Source of the DNA: an uncultured Opitutia bacterium
GTDB lineage: Bacteria > Verrucomicrobiota > Verrucomicrobiia > Opitutales > Opitutaceae
Direction: 5' to 3'
NCBI GenBank assembly: GCA_903834135.1
Contig: CAILHZ010000017.1
Span: 1-64,000, forward strand
DNA: 64,000 nucleotides
Shown here piece after piece: positions 18,000-27,924 of this stretch. The position numbers and the translations under genes were made by a program. Every line of letters starts with the position of its first letter. Position 1 is the stretch's first letter. Below the pieces are notes generated by a model. That model had not been told where the DNA came from. It saw nothing but the letters and a program-made list of their open reading frames with translations, and searched no databases.

Positions 18000-20303
18000 T
18001 TATAGCGAGTACGTTACTGAGAATTTAACATTGATCGGAGTACCTGGGACAATGACGTCTTCACTACGTACTGAGTAGATGTACTTCTTGTTTAGAAGAT
18101 TGCTAATCGACAAAGAATACTTGATGTGTCTATCAAGTACATAGTTGATTGTTGAATCAACTACGACACGTGATGGTACATAACCCCAGAATACTTGGTT
18201 TGGACCGTCAGTGATTGCACGCTTAGCTTGGTAATTTTCACCGATACCGATTTCTAAGCCCTTAAAGTTTCCGGAGTTAATTTTATATAACGCGTAGATA
18301 CTTTCAGTCTGTTGAGCTGTATTGTCCACTGGTATTGAACCATAAGCAACATGGTTAGTGCCTGGTTGTACAAAAGTACCACCAACATAACCATTGTAAG
18401 CAGGTCCTAGCAGTGATTTAGCACTGTAATTAGCAAAAGATCCCATGAGATAAAGATCCGATGTTACTTTGAACGTCCAATCACCGTCGAAACCACGAGA
18501 AATAACGCCTGGAATTAGGACATTTGGATTGAGGGGATCAAGAGGGAAAGAAGGTACAGTATTGTTCTTTTGCTGAATATCGAAATAAGAAACATCAAGC
18601 GTCACGCGGTTATTCAAAAACTTCGTTTTGATACCCACTTCATGCTGGAAGCCCTGCTTTGGAGGATATACAGAATTTGGAACACCATTAAGTGTACCGA
18701 TGCCGTTAACTGAGAAGTTTTGGTTGTATCCTGTAAACAAACTTACACCAGGAGCTACCTTAACAACTACACCGTATTGAACTAGATTCTTATTGAGATT
18801 ATAAGGAATGCTAGACCAAGCACCTTTCAGGTAATTATAAGAACCACTATAAGTACAAGCACGTGATACACCGTAGCTGAGAATCAGACGGCTATCCAGA
18901 AGCTTAAGTGTTTCTAATGCATAGATACGATTTTGTAACGACTGGCTTTGTGTATAAGCACTTGGTGTCGTGTAGTTAATCGGAGCTGTCATAGTAGCTG
19001 GCGTATTAGGTGCGTAAGGATACCAAGCAGAGAACGTAGTTGCATTTACACCAGTCTTCCAAGTTTCAGACTCGCCAGGGCTATCGCGGTGCTCACCACC
19101 AACAAGCAAGAGTTCATCAAAGTTCTTGCCTGTATAATTAAAATTCAAGTCAGATTGTATGTCGTTATAATGACTATGACCATCGTCAGCATTAACTGTA
19201 TTACGTGGGATAGCGCCACCGGTATAATTGCTAGGACCAGACCAAGCTGGCTGACCTGCAGCTGGAGTTGTGGAGACAGCCGCATTTGACCATACGTTTG
19301 ATCCTTCTGTCCAGGTTGGTGCAATTGCCTCTAAACGATCTGAGCGATAAAATGCACGCATAGCACGTGAACTCCAAGCTAGATACTTATTTAGACGTGT
19401 ATTATAAGAACCCCAGACGCGGTGTTCATTATCATGACGCCAATTCATAGGAGATGGTAAGTCTTGGCTACTTGTGTATGGGATATCAATCATCTTCAAT
19501 GTACGCGGATCAATTGGTAAACCGTTGTAAGAAGGCCAATTTGTTTCTAGCATCTCTGTTTTAATTTCAAGTTTACTATCAGAACTAAAGGCGTAACTTA
19601 ACGCAAATAGACCAGTAAAGCGGTGCATATAAGTATAGTCGTAGTAACCATTGTAATACGTCTGACTTGCGATGACACGGTAAGCTAAGCGACCGTCTTT
19701 AGTGATCGGTCCTGTCGAATCTAATGAAGCTTTATTGCCTTCAAATAAACCCGTTTGAAGTGTAATCGATGTAGAAGGTTTCGACTGCGGGCTCTTTACG
19801 ATTTTATTAATAATACCACCAGGACTGCCGTCAGCTGCTAAGAAGATAGCAGATGGTCCTTTAACAATTTCGAAACGCTCGAATACAACACTGTCCAATT
19901 GCGCACCTTCTGATGGAGCAAAATTATCTTCGTAGTCAGCATCACCCGTAAAACCACGGATGTTCATACGACCTGAAGTCCAATTAAGTTGTCCATTTTG
20001 GCCACCACCCACGTAGTCGAGCATATCGCTCATCATGGATGGGTTAATAGCCTGCAAGAATGAATTATTCAATACCTTAACAGACTGTGATAGTTCAGAA
20101 AGATCTACAGCGATACGCGTAGAACTTAAAGCTGAAGTACCAGCGTAGTTAGTGTCTTTTTCAGATGTGATTTCAAACGCGGGAAGTTGTACAACTTCAC
20201 CTGAGGTAGCGGTATCACTTTGTGATGAGGCTTGTTGGGCCCGTATCGAAATAACCATTGCATAAGCAATAGTTAAACTAGCAAGAATATGACGGAATTT
20301 CAT
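18000..20303 (-). CDS. TonB-dependent receptor, paralogue A
   Basis: A 767-residue outer-membrane receptor. A signal peptide ends near residue 22 (IRAQ), followed by EVVQLPAFEITSEKDTNYAG (residues 35-54) and a plug domain (RIAVDLSELSQSVKVLNNSF, MNIRGFTGDA, FERFEIVKGPSAIF). The siderophore-receptor-type barrel ends NVKFSVTYSL. It is a close copy of the receptor at 21600-23933; by eye most residues are the same from the plug to the C-terminus, differing mainly in the signal peptide and some loops. The two flank a divergent LacI gene. Its resemblance to FhuE-type receptors does not prove iron transport, since the LacI link points to a carbon source. A terminator follows at 17944. Confidence 0.92.
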   Translation of the reverse strand: MKFRHILASLTIAYAMVISIRAQQASSQSDTATSGEVVQLPAFEITSEKDTNYAGTSALSSTRIAVDLSELSQSVKVLNNSFLQAINPSMMSDMLDYVGGGQNGQLNWTSGRMNIRGFTGDADYEDNFAPSEGAQLDSVVFERFEIVKGPSAIFLAADGSPGGIINKIVKSPQSKPSTSITLQTGLFEGNKASLDSTGPITKDGRLAYRVIASQTYYNGYYDYTYMHRFTGLFALSYAFSSDSKLEIKTEMLETNWPSYNGLPIDPRTLKMIDIPYTSSQDLPSPMNWRHDNEHRVWGSYNTRLNKYLAWSSRAMRAFYRSDRLEAIAPTWTEGSNVWSNAAVSTTPAAGQPAWSGPSNYTGGAIPRNTVNADDGHSHYNDIQSDLNFNYTGKNFDELLLVGGEHRDSPGESETWKTGVNATTFSAWYPYAPNTPATMTAPINYTTPSAYTQSQSLQNRIYALETLKLLDSRLILSYGVSRACTYSGSYNYLKGAWSSIPYNLNKNLVQYGVVVKVAPGVSLFTGYNQNFSVNGIGTLNGVPNSVYPPKQGFQHEVGIKTKFLNNRVTLDVSYFDIQQKNNTVPSFPLDPLNPNVLIPGVISRGFDGDWTFKVTSDLYLMGSFANYSAKSLLGPAYNGYVGGTFVQPGTNHVAYGSIPVDNTAQQTESIYALYKINSGNFKGLEIGIGENYQAKRAITDGPNQVFWGYVPSRVVVDSTINYVLDRHIKYSLSISNLLNKKYIYSVRSEDVIVPGTPINVKFSVTYSL

Positions 20304-20399
20304 ATTTAATCTAACAAGGGTTTACTTAACTTTAGGGTTTGCGTATACATTACCCCACTTAATGGAATAATTTGTAACATATTTTTTACATAAAAAAAA

Positions 20400-20415
20400 C
20401 ACTTGGCATCAAGTG
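20400..20415. promoter_or_regulatory. Inverted repeat upstream of LacI gene, possible operator
   Basis: CACTTG-GCAT-CAAGTG is a perfect 6-base inverted repeat with a 4-base spacer, ending 22 bases before the LacI ATG and in the divergent promoter region shared with receptor A. The location fits autoregulation by the LacI protein. No clear second copy was found before receptor B, so support is limited. Confidence 0.35.
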
Positions 20416-20437
20416 AGTAATAGCTTTACCGTAAAGT

Positions 20438-21517
20438 ATGCCTAAGCCTGTCGTAACTTTACGTAGTCTAGCAAAAGAAGCAGGTGTTAGCCCAATGACC
20501 GTATCTCTTGCTCTTAAAAACAGTCATGAGATTAGTGCTCAAACAGGCGATAAGATTAGAGTCCTAGCTCAAAAACGCGGATATCGGCCAGATCCCACGA
20601 TGCGTAAGTTAATGCAGCACCTTAAATCGCGTTCTGAAACGCGTTTTAAGGCAACGGTTTGCGCTATTATTGCAGAAGATGTGAACTTGCCTTTCACCTT
20701 AGATAATTATCCAAACAGGATACGTTTGGGTATGAAACAGCGTGCTGAAGAATTAGGCTATGCTACAGATATTCTTAATTTAAATGATTTCTCATCAAAA
20801 GAACAAATCGATCGTATTCTTATTAGCCGAGGAATTGAGGGCTTAGTTTTACTCCCCTTGCGCTATATTTCAGATCTTACCAACCGCGTTAGTTGGGAAC
20901 TTTTTTCTAGCGTATTAGTGACTTCAGCTGTCCAGGCACCAAAATTTCATTCCGCGCTACCCAATCACTTTGCTAACATTACTCGCTCATTTAGTGAACT
21001 CACATCACTTGGCTACACGCGTATTGGTTTTATCACACTAAAAGATTGGGGAAGAAGAACTCTCCACCGCTGGGAAAGTGGTGTAGCATGGCAAAATTGC
21101 TTTACCGATAATCCAGAAATCAAAATCTATTCAGATCCAATATCTAATCCAAGTGATTACGGTGCTGTTGTTTCATGGTTAGAAAAAAATAACTTTGAAG
21201 TCATTATAGCGGAACCTCTCAGTCAGGCTCCCTATCAAGAGATTATCAATCGTTTACCCGAATCAAAAAGACCAAAAATAATAGCAATGAGTTGGCCGAC
21301 ACCATTGGCTACCGCAGGTATCGATCAAAGACCTGAGTTAATTGGTAAAGCTGCAATAGAGATTTTAGATGGACTCATTATTCGAGGTGAAAAAGGAATA
21401 CCAATAATCCCCTATTCTACTTTAATTGATGGGCTTTGGGTAGCAGGCAAATTGCCTGCAATAAGGACTAGACATAAATCTATAGATTTAATTTCGGATC
21501 GAGCTCGTATTACATAA
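20438..21517 (+). CDS. LacI-family transcriptional regulator
   Basis: A 359-residue regulator. The helix-turn-helix is at residues 6-25 (TLRSLAKEAGVSPMTVSLAL), with the hinge-side segment KRGYRPDPTMRKLMQHLK next. The ligand-binding domain contains IDRILISRGIEGLVLLPL and the late AGIDQRPELIGKAAIEILDGL, typical of the family's C-terminal subdomain. It lies between two near-identical TonB receptor genes on the opposite strand, reading away from receptor A and towards receptor B, so the trio looks like one regulatory module. It is a different subtype from the LacI protein at 12835 (little similarity beyond the fold). The effector is probably a sugar, not identifiable here. Confidence 0.92.
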   Translation: MPKPVVTLRSLAKEAGVSPMTVSLALKNSHEISAQTGDKIRVLAQKRGYRPDPTMRKLMQHLKSRSETRFKATVCAIIAEDVNLPFTLDNYPNRIRLGMKQRAEELGYATDILNLNDFSSKEQIDRILISRGIEGLVLLPLRYISDLTNRVSWELFSSVLVTSAVQAPKFHSALPNHFANITRSFSELTSLGYTRIGFITLKDWGRRTLHRWESGVAWQNCFTDNPEIKIYSDPISNPSDYGAVVSWLEKNNFEVIIAEPLSQAPYQEIINRLPESKRPKIIAMSWPTPLATAGIDQRPELIGKAAIEILDGLIIRGEKGIPIIPYSTLIDGLWVAGKLPAIRTRHKSIDLISDRARIT

Positions 21518-21549
21518 AAAAGCCCTCAAGGGAATTAATCCTTGAGGGC
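21516..21549 (-). terminator. Rho-independent terminator after receptor B
   Basis: A perfect 10-base-pair stem, GCCCTCAAGG / CCTTGAGGGC, with an 8-base loop. On the minus strand it runs into six T residues, so it ends transcription of receptor B (stop at 21600). Its A-rich side overlaps the stop codon of the convergent LacI gene. Confidence 0.88.
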
Positions 21550-21599
21550 CAAATTTAAGTTAAAACTTAAGTATAAAACCTAAGTTTTTAACTGAGTAA

Positions 21600-23933
21600 T
21601 TATAATGAATAAGTTACTGAGAACTTAACATTGATAGGTGTACCAGGAACGATCACGTCTTCACTACGTACCGAATAGATGTACTTCTTGTTAAGTAAGT
21701 TATCTATCGTGAGCGTGTACTTGATGTGCTTACTGAATTCATAGTTGATACTGGAATCTACTACGACTCGGGATGGCACGTAACCCCAGAATACTTGGTT
21801 AGGACCGTCAGTGATAGCACGCTTAGCTTGGTAATTTTCGCCTATGCCAATCTGTAAGCCCTTAAAATTACCGGAGGTAATTTTGTATAAGGCATAGATA
21901 CTTTCGGTTTGCTCAGCTGTATTATCAACAGGGATTGAACCGTAAGCGACGTGGCCTGTACCAGGTTGTACAAACGTACCACCTGTTAAACCGTTGTATG
22001 CAGGTCCAAGAAGCGACTTTGCACTATAGTTAGCAAATGAACCCATAAAGTATAGATTCGAGGATGCTTTATAAGTCCAGTCTGCATCAAATCCACGCGA
22101 TACTACGCCAGGAATTAATACGTTTGGATTGAGTGGATCTGATGGGAATGAAGGAACGGTATTGTTTGCTTGGTGAACGTCGAAATATGACAGATCGAAC
22201 GTTAAACGATGAGATAGAAAATCAGTTTTAATACCAACTTCATGCTGTTGTCCTGTCTTAGGAGGATATACAGAATTAGGTACACCATTTAGAGTACCAA
22301 TACCATTTACAGCAAAGTTCTGATTATAACCTGTGAAGAGACTAACACCTTCAATAACTTTATAAACAACACCGTACTGAGTAAGGTTTTTGTTTAAGTT
22401 ATAAGGCACACCAGACCAAACGCCCTTTAAATAATTAAAGCTACCTGAGTATGTACATGCACGTGACACACCAAAACTTAATATAAGGCGATCGCCAATC
22501 AGCTTAAGTGTTTCGAGTGCATATAAACGGTTTTGAAGGGATTGAGTCTGAGTGTATGCACTAGGAGTAACATAATTAGTAATTACAGTAGCTGGGGTAT
22601 TAGGTGCATAAGGATACCATGCACTTGATGATACTCCACCGGTAGAGGACAGAGCTGCTGAACTACCAGTCTTCCATGTTTCTGTTTCACCAGGTGAATC
22701 ACGATGTTCAGCACCAAGTAAGAATAAATTATTAAACCACTTGGTTGAGTAGTTCGTGTTAATATCAGCTTGAATGTCATTGTATGTGCCGTGCGAATCA
22801 TCGACATTCATAGTGTTACGATTAATCGCACCACCGGTGTAATTACTTGGACCAGACCAAGCTGGTTGACCAGCTGCTGGAGTTGTACTTACTGCTGCAT
22901 TTGTCCAAACGTTTGAACCTTCTGTCCAAGTTGGAGCGATAGATTCAAGACGATCAGCACGGTCAAATGCACGCATACCACGTATACTTATTGCTATATT
23001 TTGATTAATGCGGGTATTGAATGAACCCCATACGCGATGCACGTTATCATGACGCCAGTTAAGTGGTGAATCCAAATCCTGTGTAGAATCATAAGGAAGA
23101 TCGATCATCTTTAATGTACGTGGATCGATTGGCAGACCATTGTAGGAAGGCCAATTAGTTTCAACAACTTCTGACTTAATTTCTAGTTTAGTATCAGCAC
23201 TGAAAACGTAAGTTAATTCAGGAAGAACTGTTAAGCGGTGCATGTGAGTGTTTTGGTAATACCCATTGTTATAAGTCTGACCAGCTATCAAACGGTATAG
23301 AAGTTTACCATCTTTAGTAACCGGACCTGTTGTATCTAAACCAACATGGTTACCATCAAACAAACCGGTTTGAATCGAAAGCTCAGTTGAAGCAGTTGCG
23401 AGCGGTGATTTAACAATTTTATTAACAATACCGCCTGGGCTACCATCTGCAGCTAAGAAGATTGCTGATGGACCTTTAATGATTTCGAAACGATCGAAAA
23501 TCATTGAATCAACAGTTGAAGCGGCTGAAGGAGCGAATCCATCATTATAATCAGCATCACCTGTGAAACCACGGATATTCATACGTCCAGGAGTCCAGTT
23601 TAATTGTCCATTTTGTCCACCACCTACGTAATCGAGCATATCGCTCATCATCGTTGGATTGATAGCTTGTAAAAATGAATTATTTAATACTTTCACAGAT
23701 TGTGAAAGTTCAGACAGATCAACAGCAACACGTGTGGAACTCAGTGAAGATGTTCCAGCATAGTTAGTGTCTTTTTCTGATGTTATTTCGAAAGCAGGAA
23801 GTTGTACAACTTCACCTGATGGTGCAGTTGAATTTGCTTCAACTGGTGCTGCGGTTTGTGCTCTTGCGTTTGAAGAAACAAGTAATGCAATGAAGCCAAG
23901 GGCTAGAAGCATTTTTAATCTAGGGTTTTTCAT
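21600..23933 (-). CDS. TonB-dependent receptor, paralogue B
   Basis: A 777-residue receptor nearly collinear with receptor A. It has its own signal peptide (about residues 1-25, ending NARAQ), then the same EVVQLPAFEITSEKDTNYAG extension, plug and barrel, and an identical C-terminus (TPINVKFSVTYSL). Long stretches are also alike at the DNA level, for example around 21781 and 18181. It carries a few extra residues in an external loop (SSAALSSTGGVSSSAWYPY, where A has NATTFSAWYPY). The pair results from a gene duplication, with the loops diverging most, as expected if ligand specificity changed. A strong terminator lies 50 bases downstream. Confidence 0.92.
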   Translation of the reverse strand: MKNPRLKMLLALGFIALLVSSNARAQTAAPVEANSTAPSGEVVQLPAFEITSEKDTNYAGTSSLSSTRVAVDLSELSQSVKVLNNSFLQAINPTMMSDMLDYVGGGQNGQLNWTPGRMNIRGFTGDADYNDGFAPSAASTVDSMIFDRFEIIKGPSAIFLAADGSPGGIVNKIVKSPLATASTELSIQTGLFDGNHVGLDTTGPVTKDGKLLYRLIAGQTYNNGYYQNTHMHRLTVLPELTYVFSADTKLEIKSEVVETNWPSYNGLPIDPRTLKMIDLPYDSTQDLDSPLNWRHDNVHRVWGSFNTRINQNIAISIRGMRAFDRADRLESIAPTWTEGSNVWTNAAVSTTPAAGQPAWSGPSNYTGGAINRNTMNVDDSHGTYNDIQADINTNYSTKWFNNLFLLGAEHRDSPGETETWKTGSSAALSSTGGVSSSAWYPYAPNTPATVITNYVTPSAYTQTQSLQNRLYALETLKLIGDRLILSFGVSRACTYSGSFNYLKGVWSGVPYNLNKNLTQYGVVYKVIEGVSLFTGYNQNFAVNGIGTLNGVPNSVYPPKTGQQHEVGIKTDFLSHRLTFDLSYFDVHQANNTVPSFPSDPLNPNVLIPGVVSRGFDADWTYKASSNLYFMGSFANYSAKSLLGPAYNGLTGGTFVQPGTGHVAYGSIPVDNTAEQTESIYALYKITSGNFKGLQIGIGENYQAKRAITDGPNQVFWGYVPSRVVVDSSINYEFSKHIKYTLTIDNLLNKKYIYSVRSEDVIVPGTPINVKFSVTYSL

Positions 23934-24286
23934 ACTTAGTGTTTTAGGTTATGTCTGTGTAACAAAGAGGTGTGCTAGCTGTGACGCTAAGCGGGTGATC
24001 AACTACAGACCCATATACTTGTTAAGTACACATATACAACAGTTAACTAAGTTGAGTTATAGTTCAAAAACACATAAGTCGCTATACAGCAGTGTTTTAA
24101 ATTTAAAAACGGACAGTCAATTATATGCATATCTAAGTATACGAAAGTCGTAAATCCAGCATTTCTAGTGACTTCTGTTAAAAAGTGGAAATTAGTTCAA
24201 CTCACTTGCTCTTACAAAATAAATGAAAAGCATGTTAAAACTGTGAAACATGCGTGTAATGATAGCGGTCTCTAATTGGAATCATT
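23934..24286. other. Intergenic region between divergent receptor B and AsmA-like genes
   Basis: 353 bases, AT-rich, containing promoters for both neighbours by position. I see no convincing gene, terminator or riboswitch. Open reading frames crossing it on the plus strand start inside the receptor gene and carry no recognisable features. Confidence 0.6.
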
Positions 24287-27274
24287 GTGAAATTATTTCG
24301 CCCCTTTTTGTACCTTTTTGCCATTCTGCTGATAGCAGCAGGAATACTGATATTGCCTGCATTTCAGACATGGTTAGCAAATAACCAACTAGATAAGGCA
24401 GGTTTTAATGATACAAATTTAGGCTTTGTATCAGCAAGTTTTGGTAAACTCTCGATCGAGGATTTTTCATTCAAAAAAGATGGTGTCTCTTTCACACTCC
24501 CAGCCCTTGATGCGAAACTCCCAGTAATTAGTACCCTGCAAACCAAGCAAGCTAATCTTAAGGAGCTTGTAGCTAAAGGCTGGATACTAGATCTAACTAA
24601 TCAAAAAAAAGCTGAGTTTAACTTTAACACACTAAGTAAATCACTTGAATCATTCTTTAATGTGCTCCCTATTCCAGTTGGTTTATCTATAGATGGAATT
24701 GAACTGGATGGGCAAATAATTCTTCCAGGTATTGGCGGTAGGTCTCCTATTCATTCTCACCTTCAAGTAAGTGCTGGCAGGTTGAATATTGAAGGTAAAG
24801 GAACTCTTACCTTTAGCTTATCGAGCATATTTGGTGATCCTGAAATGTTAGTTAACGGTATGCATTTAGACGGTACTTTTTCTTTCCAGCTTAATAAACA
24901 GCGGCATTTGGAAAGTTACTCAATAAAAGCTAATGGAGTACCAACTGGCACCGCATTCCCGGATGGAACATCCTATGACTTAACATTAGATCGAGCTAAA
25001 GCTGGTTCTGATGAATATATAACTACTGAAGTTACATCGTCTAATTCTAAACTATTAAAACTGAGGGCTTACATAGATTCATCCTATAGTAAAGTAAGCG
25101 GAGTATGGAGTCTTAACGCTGATCAAAATACACTAGGTCATTTTATTTCTGATAAAGCACTTGCTTCATTCAATGCACATGGAAGTGGTACTTTTGAATA
25201 TGCTGAAACAACTGACGCCTTCACAGTAACAGGATTGTTACACGATGAATTTGACCATCTAGAAGTTCTTAATCCAGATCTTTCAGCTTTAAATCGTATT
25301 AAAACTGATTCCGAATTTTCATTTAAAGTAGCAAATAATCAATTCACCCTGCTGAAATTATCAGGGGATCTAGCAACGAATAAAACAATTGCTACCTATA
25401 AAATTTATAGACCAATCATTTTAAATACCACAACTTGGAATCTCAATACAGAATTACTTGATAAGGATTTACTACAGCTTACTCCAATAGCCTTGCCTCT
25501 AGAATGGATCTCGTGCCTTACAAAGCCTGTACTACTTTCAGGTAAAGATGCTGATGGAGATTTTAGCCTTAAGAAAACAAAGGATGGCTTTAAACTCTCT
25601 ACTTCAAAACCTTTTCACAGCTCTGATCTTACATTAAATTTTTCTAAGTTTGCGACAATTTCACACCTAACTAGCTCAACTGAGTTTGAACTTACTTCAA
25701 GTAGTGATGGTCTACATTATACAGTTAAATCACTACAGCTAGATTCAGCTAATATAAACTGGTTAAAAATCTCTGGGGTAGCTTTTAGAGCCAGAGACCT
25801 TGAACAGGCATCAACCTTTAATGCAAAAGGTAGTGCGCACCTAAGTGAAATTAAACATTTTTTTACAAATTCAATTATCAGTAGCATCCAAGGAGATTTA
25901 ATCCAAGGCGATATTAGTGGAACATCAAGCCCAGCATCTACTACTTTTGAAAGTCATTTAGGAATCTCAGGTTTGCAGGATAATACGCATTTTAAAATAG
26001 ATCCACGCGTAGATTTCTTCCCAAACAATACACAGTCACTTTTCACTACCGTTAGTATTGTACACGGTGATTCTACAAGCGATTTAACTTTCGAGGGTTC
26101 TTTAAGCCACGAGCAAAATTTGACTGTATTTGAAGCCAAAGTAACTGGTGATAAAGTAAACACTTCAGACCTTATTTTACTTCACCCTTGCTTATCGCTT
26201 CATAAATCCCTGCTTACTCAAGCAGCTAAACCACACGAAGCTTTATGGGGTAAGGTCTCTGGAAGAGTTGTAACAGAATTTGCACATCTAGAAACCGGGG
26301 AGCAGAACATAAATGCTTTTTCTGCTATGTTCGAAGTAGAACCTGACCATATTCACATGAAGGGAGCGCGCGGCATTTTTCCAAGTACTCATGGATTTAC
26401 CTCAGATGGCACACTCAGTTATCAAGATGCCAAAAGCCCTACTTATAGCCTACGTGCTCAGGCAACAATGAATGAACTTCCGAGTAGTGAATTTCTGCTG
26501 AAACCCAAGAAAGGTGTAGAACCTATTTTCGAGGGAAAATTTTCGTTTGATGCCGATATTTTAGCTGACGCAAATACTGTGCCCGAGCTTTTCAGCAATG
26601 CTACCCGCACCTTACACTTACATAGTACCAGCGGGATAATTCGCCTATTGAAGGTTAATATTGGAGACACCATACCACAAACTGCCTCTGTTATGAGCGA
26701 TACCTTAGGCACAGTGAGTCAAAAGTTAGGCTCGTTTTTCCAATTGAAAGATCATTTAGAGAAATACAGGGACAATCCAATCAGTCAGAACGCGGATAAT
26801 GCGATTTCATTAACCAACGAACTCTCTGAAATTGGTTATGATACATTAAAGCTAAATGCTACCATTTCTCCAACTGGCTTAATTAGACTCGATTCCATTA
26901 ACTTTATTTCAGCAGATGTGCATATCCGTGGTTTTGGTAGTATTTACTCAAAAAATACAGCCTTTGTGGATGCCCCACTTGATTTAAATTTAACTTTGTT
27001 AGTTAAAGGTAAAAGTGCAGAGCTTCTTAAGAAAGCGAAACTTGATGCAGTAAATTCATCTGATTCTGGTTTTACGCAACTAAGCCAACCAATTACAATT
27101 AAAGGTTCTTTAAATAAATTAGATCAGACTTATTGGCATGATCTATTAGGAAAAGCAGCCAATGTACCTGATTTAGTTCAACCAAAGTCTGCTTCACCAA
27201 AACCTAAAACGGCTAAAGAGATTGAAGAATCAAGGACCCTTCAGGATTCTGAACTTGGTTTACTACCCCAATAA
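24287..27274 (+). CDS. AsmA-like large membrane-anchored protein
   Basis: A 995-residue protein starting at GTG, with one N-terminal membrane anchor (about residues 5-27, LYLFAILLIAAGILILPAF). It is otherwise a very long, beta-strand-rich, low-complexity-like body without further membrane segments. The layout (anchor, then alternating strands such as LTLDRAKAG and IRLDSINFISADVHIRGFGS) fits the AsmA/TamB/YhdP group, which bridge inner and outer membrane and move phospholipids or help assemble outer-membrane proteins. The C-terminal part (about 810-995) resembles the AsmA C-terminal region. The tail is a Pro/Lys-rich segment (KSASPKPKTAKE). Its last 62 bases overlap the convergent gene at 27213-27785. 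The substrate cannot be named. Confidence 0.7.
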   Translation: MKLFRPFLYLFAILLIAAGILILPAFQTWLANNQLDKAGFNDTNLGFVSASFGKLSIEDFSFKKDGVSFTLPALDAKLPVISTLQTKQANLKELVAKGWILDLTNQKKAEFNFNTLSKSLESFFNVLPIPVGLSIDGIELDGQIILPGIGGRSPIHSHLQVSAGRLNIEGKGTLTFSLSSIFGDPEMLVNGMHLDGTFSFQLNKQRHLESYSIKANGVPTGTAFPDGTSYDLTLDRAKAGSDEYITTEVTSSNSKLLKLRAYIDSSYSKVSGVWSLNADQNTLGHFISDKALASFNAHGSGTFEYAETTDAFTVTGLLHDEFDHLEVLNPDLSALNRIKTDSEFSFKVANNQFTLLKLSGDLATNKTIATYKIYRPIILNTTTWNLNTELLDKDLLQLTPIALPLEWISCLTKPVLLSGKDADGDFSLKKTKDGFKLSTSKPFHSSDLTLNFSKFATISHLTSSTEFELTSSSDGLHYTVKSLQLDSANINWLKISGVAFRARDLEQASTFNAKGSAHLSEIKHFFTNSIISSIQGDLIQGDISGTSSPASTTFESHLGISGLQDNTHFKIDPRVDFFPNNTQSLFTTVSIVHGDSTSDLTFEGSLSHEQNLTVFEAKVTGDKVNTSDLILLHPCLSLHKSLLTQAAKPHEALWGKVSGRVVTEFAHLETGEQNINAFSAMFEVEPDHIHMKGARGIFPSTHGFTSDGTLSYQDAKSPTYSLRAQATMNELPSSEFLLKPKKGVEPIFEGKFSFDADILADANTVPELFSNATRTLHLHSTSGIIRLLKVNIGDTIPQTASVMSDTLGTVSQKLGSFFQLKDHLEKYRDNPISQNADNAISLTNELSEIGYDTLKLNATISPTGLIRLDSINFISADVHIRGFGSIYSKNTAFVDAPLDLNLTLLVKGKSAELLKKAKLDAVNSSDSGFTQLSQPITIKGSLNKLDQTYWHDLLGKAANVPDLVQPKSASPKPKTAKEIEESRTLQDSELGLLPQ

Positions 27275-27785
27275 GACGGACACAATAGTGACCTGTTGCA
27301 GCTAGCTCATGAGGATGAAAATAAAGCCGTGCTTCGTGTTTAGTTTCATCTAACTTATAGTTACCTAGAAACTGTGGTGTAGTGGACGTTGTGCTCGTAT
27401 AAGTTAATACAAGACTCATACCAGATTTAAGTACAGGTAACTGAGATATAACTGAGACTCCCTGAAGTGTGAGAGGATCCCATGCTACAATACCAAGGGC
27501 TTTAACAGCTTTTTTTGATCTACTGGATAGTAAATCAAGCCTTAGGCGGTTTGAGTAGTCCTTTAAATCCAATACTTCTCTTGCATGCAAAATAGCCTGC
27601 GCTTCCTGTGTGTTACGTGCAGACTGAAGCTCCAAACGAGTGAGTGATAATTCGTCGTTCATACTGCTCACTTTAAACGATTCTCTCAAGTAAAACGCTC
27701 CTTCGTAGATAGCAAGAAATGCAAATACAAAAACAAGCACCCAGGCAAAGTAGGAACGTGTGGGTGTGGAATAGGACATAAACAA
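27213..27785 (-). CDS. Single-pass membrane protein with RskA-like C-terminal domain
   Basis: A 190-residue protein. One transmembrane segment (about residues 12-30, FAWVLVFVFAFLAIYEGAF) is followed by a heptad-like helical stretch (about 38-80) and a beta domain (about 95-190). The start of that domain (GIVAWDPLTLQGVSVISQLPVLKSG) resembles the extracytoplasmic domain of RskA-type anti-sigma factors. The N-terminal zinc-finger anti-sigma domain is absent and there is no neighbouring sigma factor, so it may be only a sensor-like relic or an unrelated protein. It overlaps the AsmA-like gene tail to tail by 62 bases. Confidence 0.5.
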   Translation of the reverse strand: MFMSYSTPTRSYFAWVLVFVFAFLAIYEGAFYLRESFKVSSMNDELSLTRLELQSARNTQEAQAILHAREVLDLKDYSNRLRLDLLSSRSKKAVKALGIVAWDPLTLQGVSVISQLPVLKSGMSLVLTYTSTTSTTPQFLGNYKLDETKHEARLYFHPHELAATGHYCVRLIGVVNQVQNPEGSLILQSL

Positions 27786-27924
27786 ATAAGTTTTAAGAAA
27801 ACTAAGACCACATGAGATAAGAGTGCAATCCTGAGAATACAGTTAGCTTACTTTTATATTCAGCTCTAAGAGCTCAGATAGGCTTGAGCTCTTGTTGATT
27901 CTAATTTTCAGTACCAACTTGTTC

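Noticed and set aside
23767-24153. 128-codon plus-strand open frame crossing the end of receptor B into the intergenic region
   Set aside because: Half of it is antisense to the receptor signal peptide, and no motif or conserved feature is visible.
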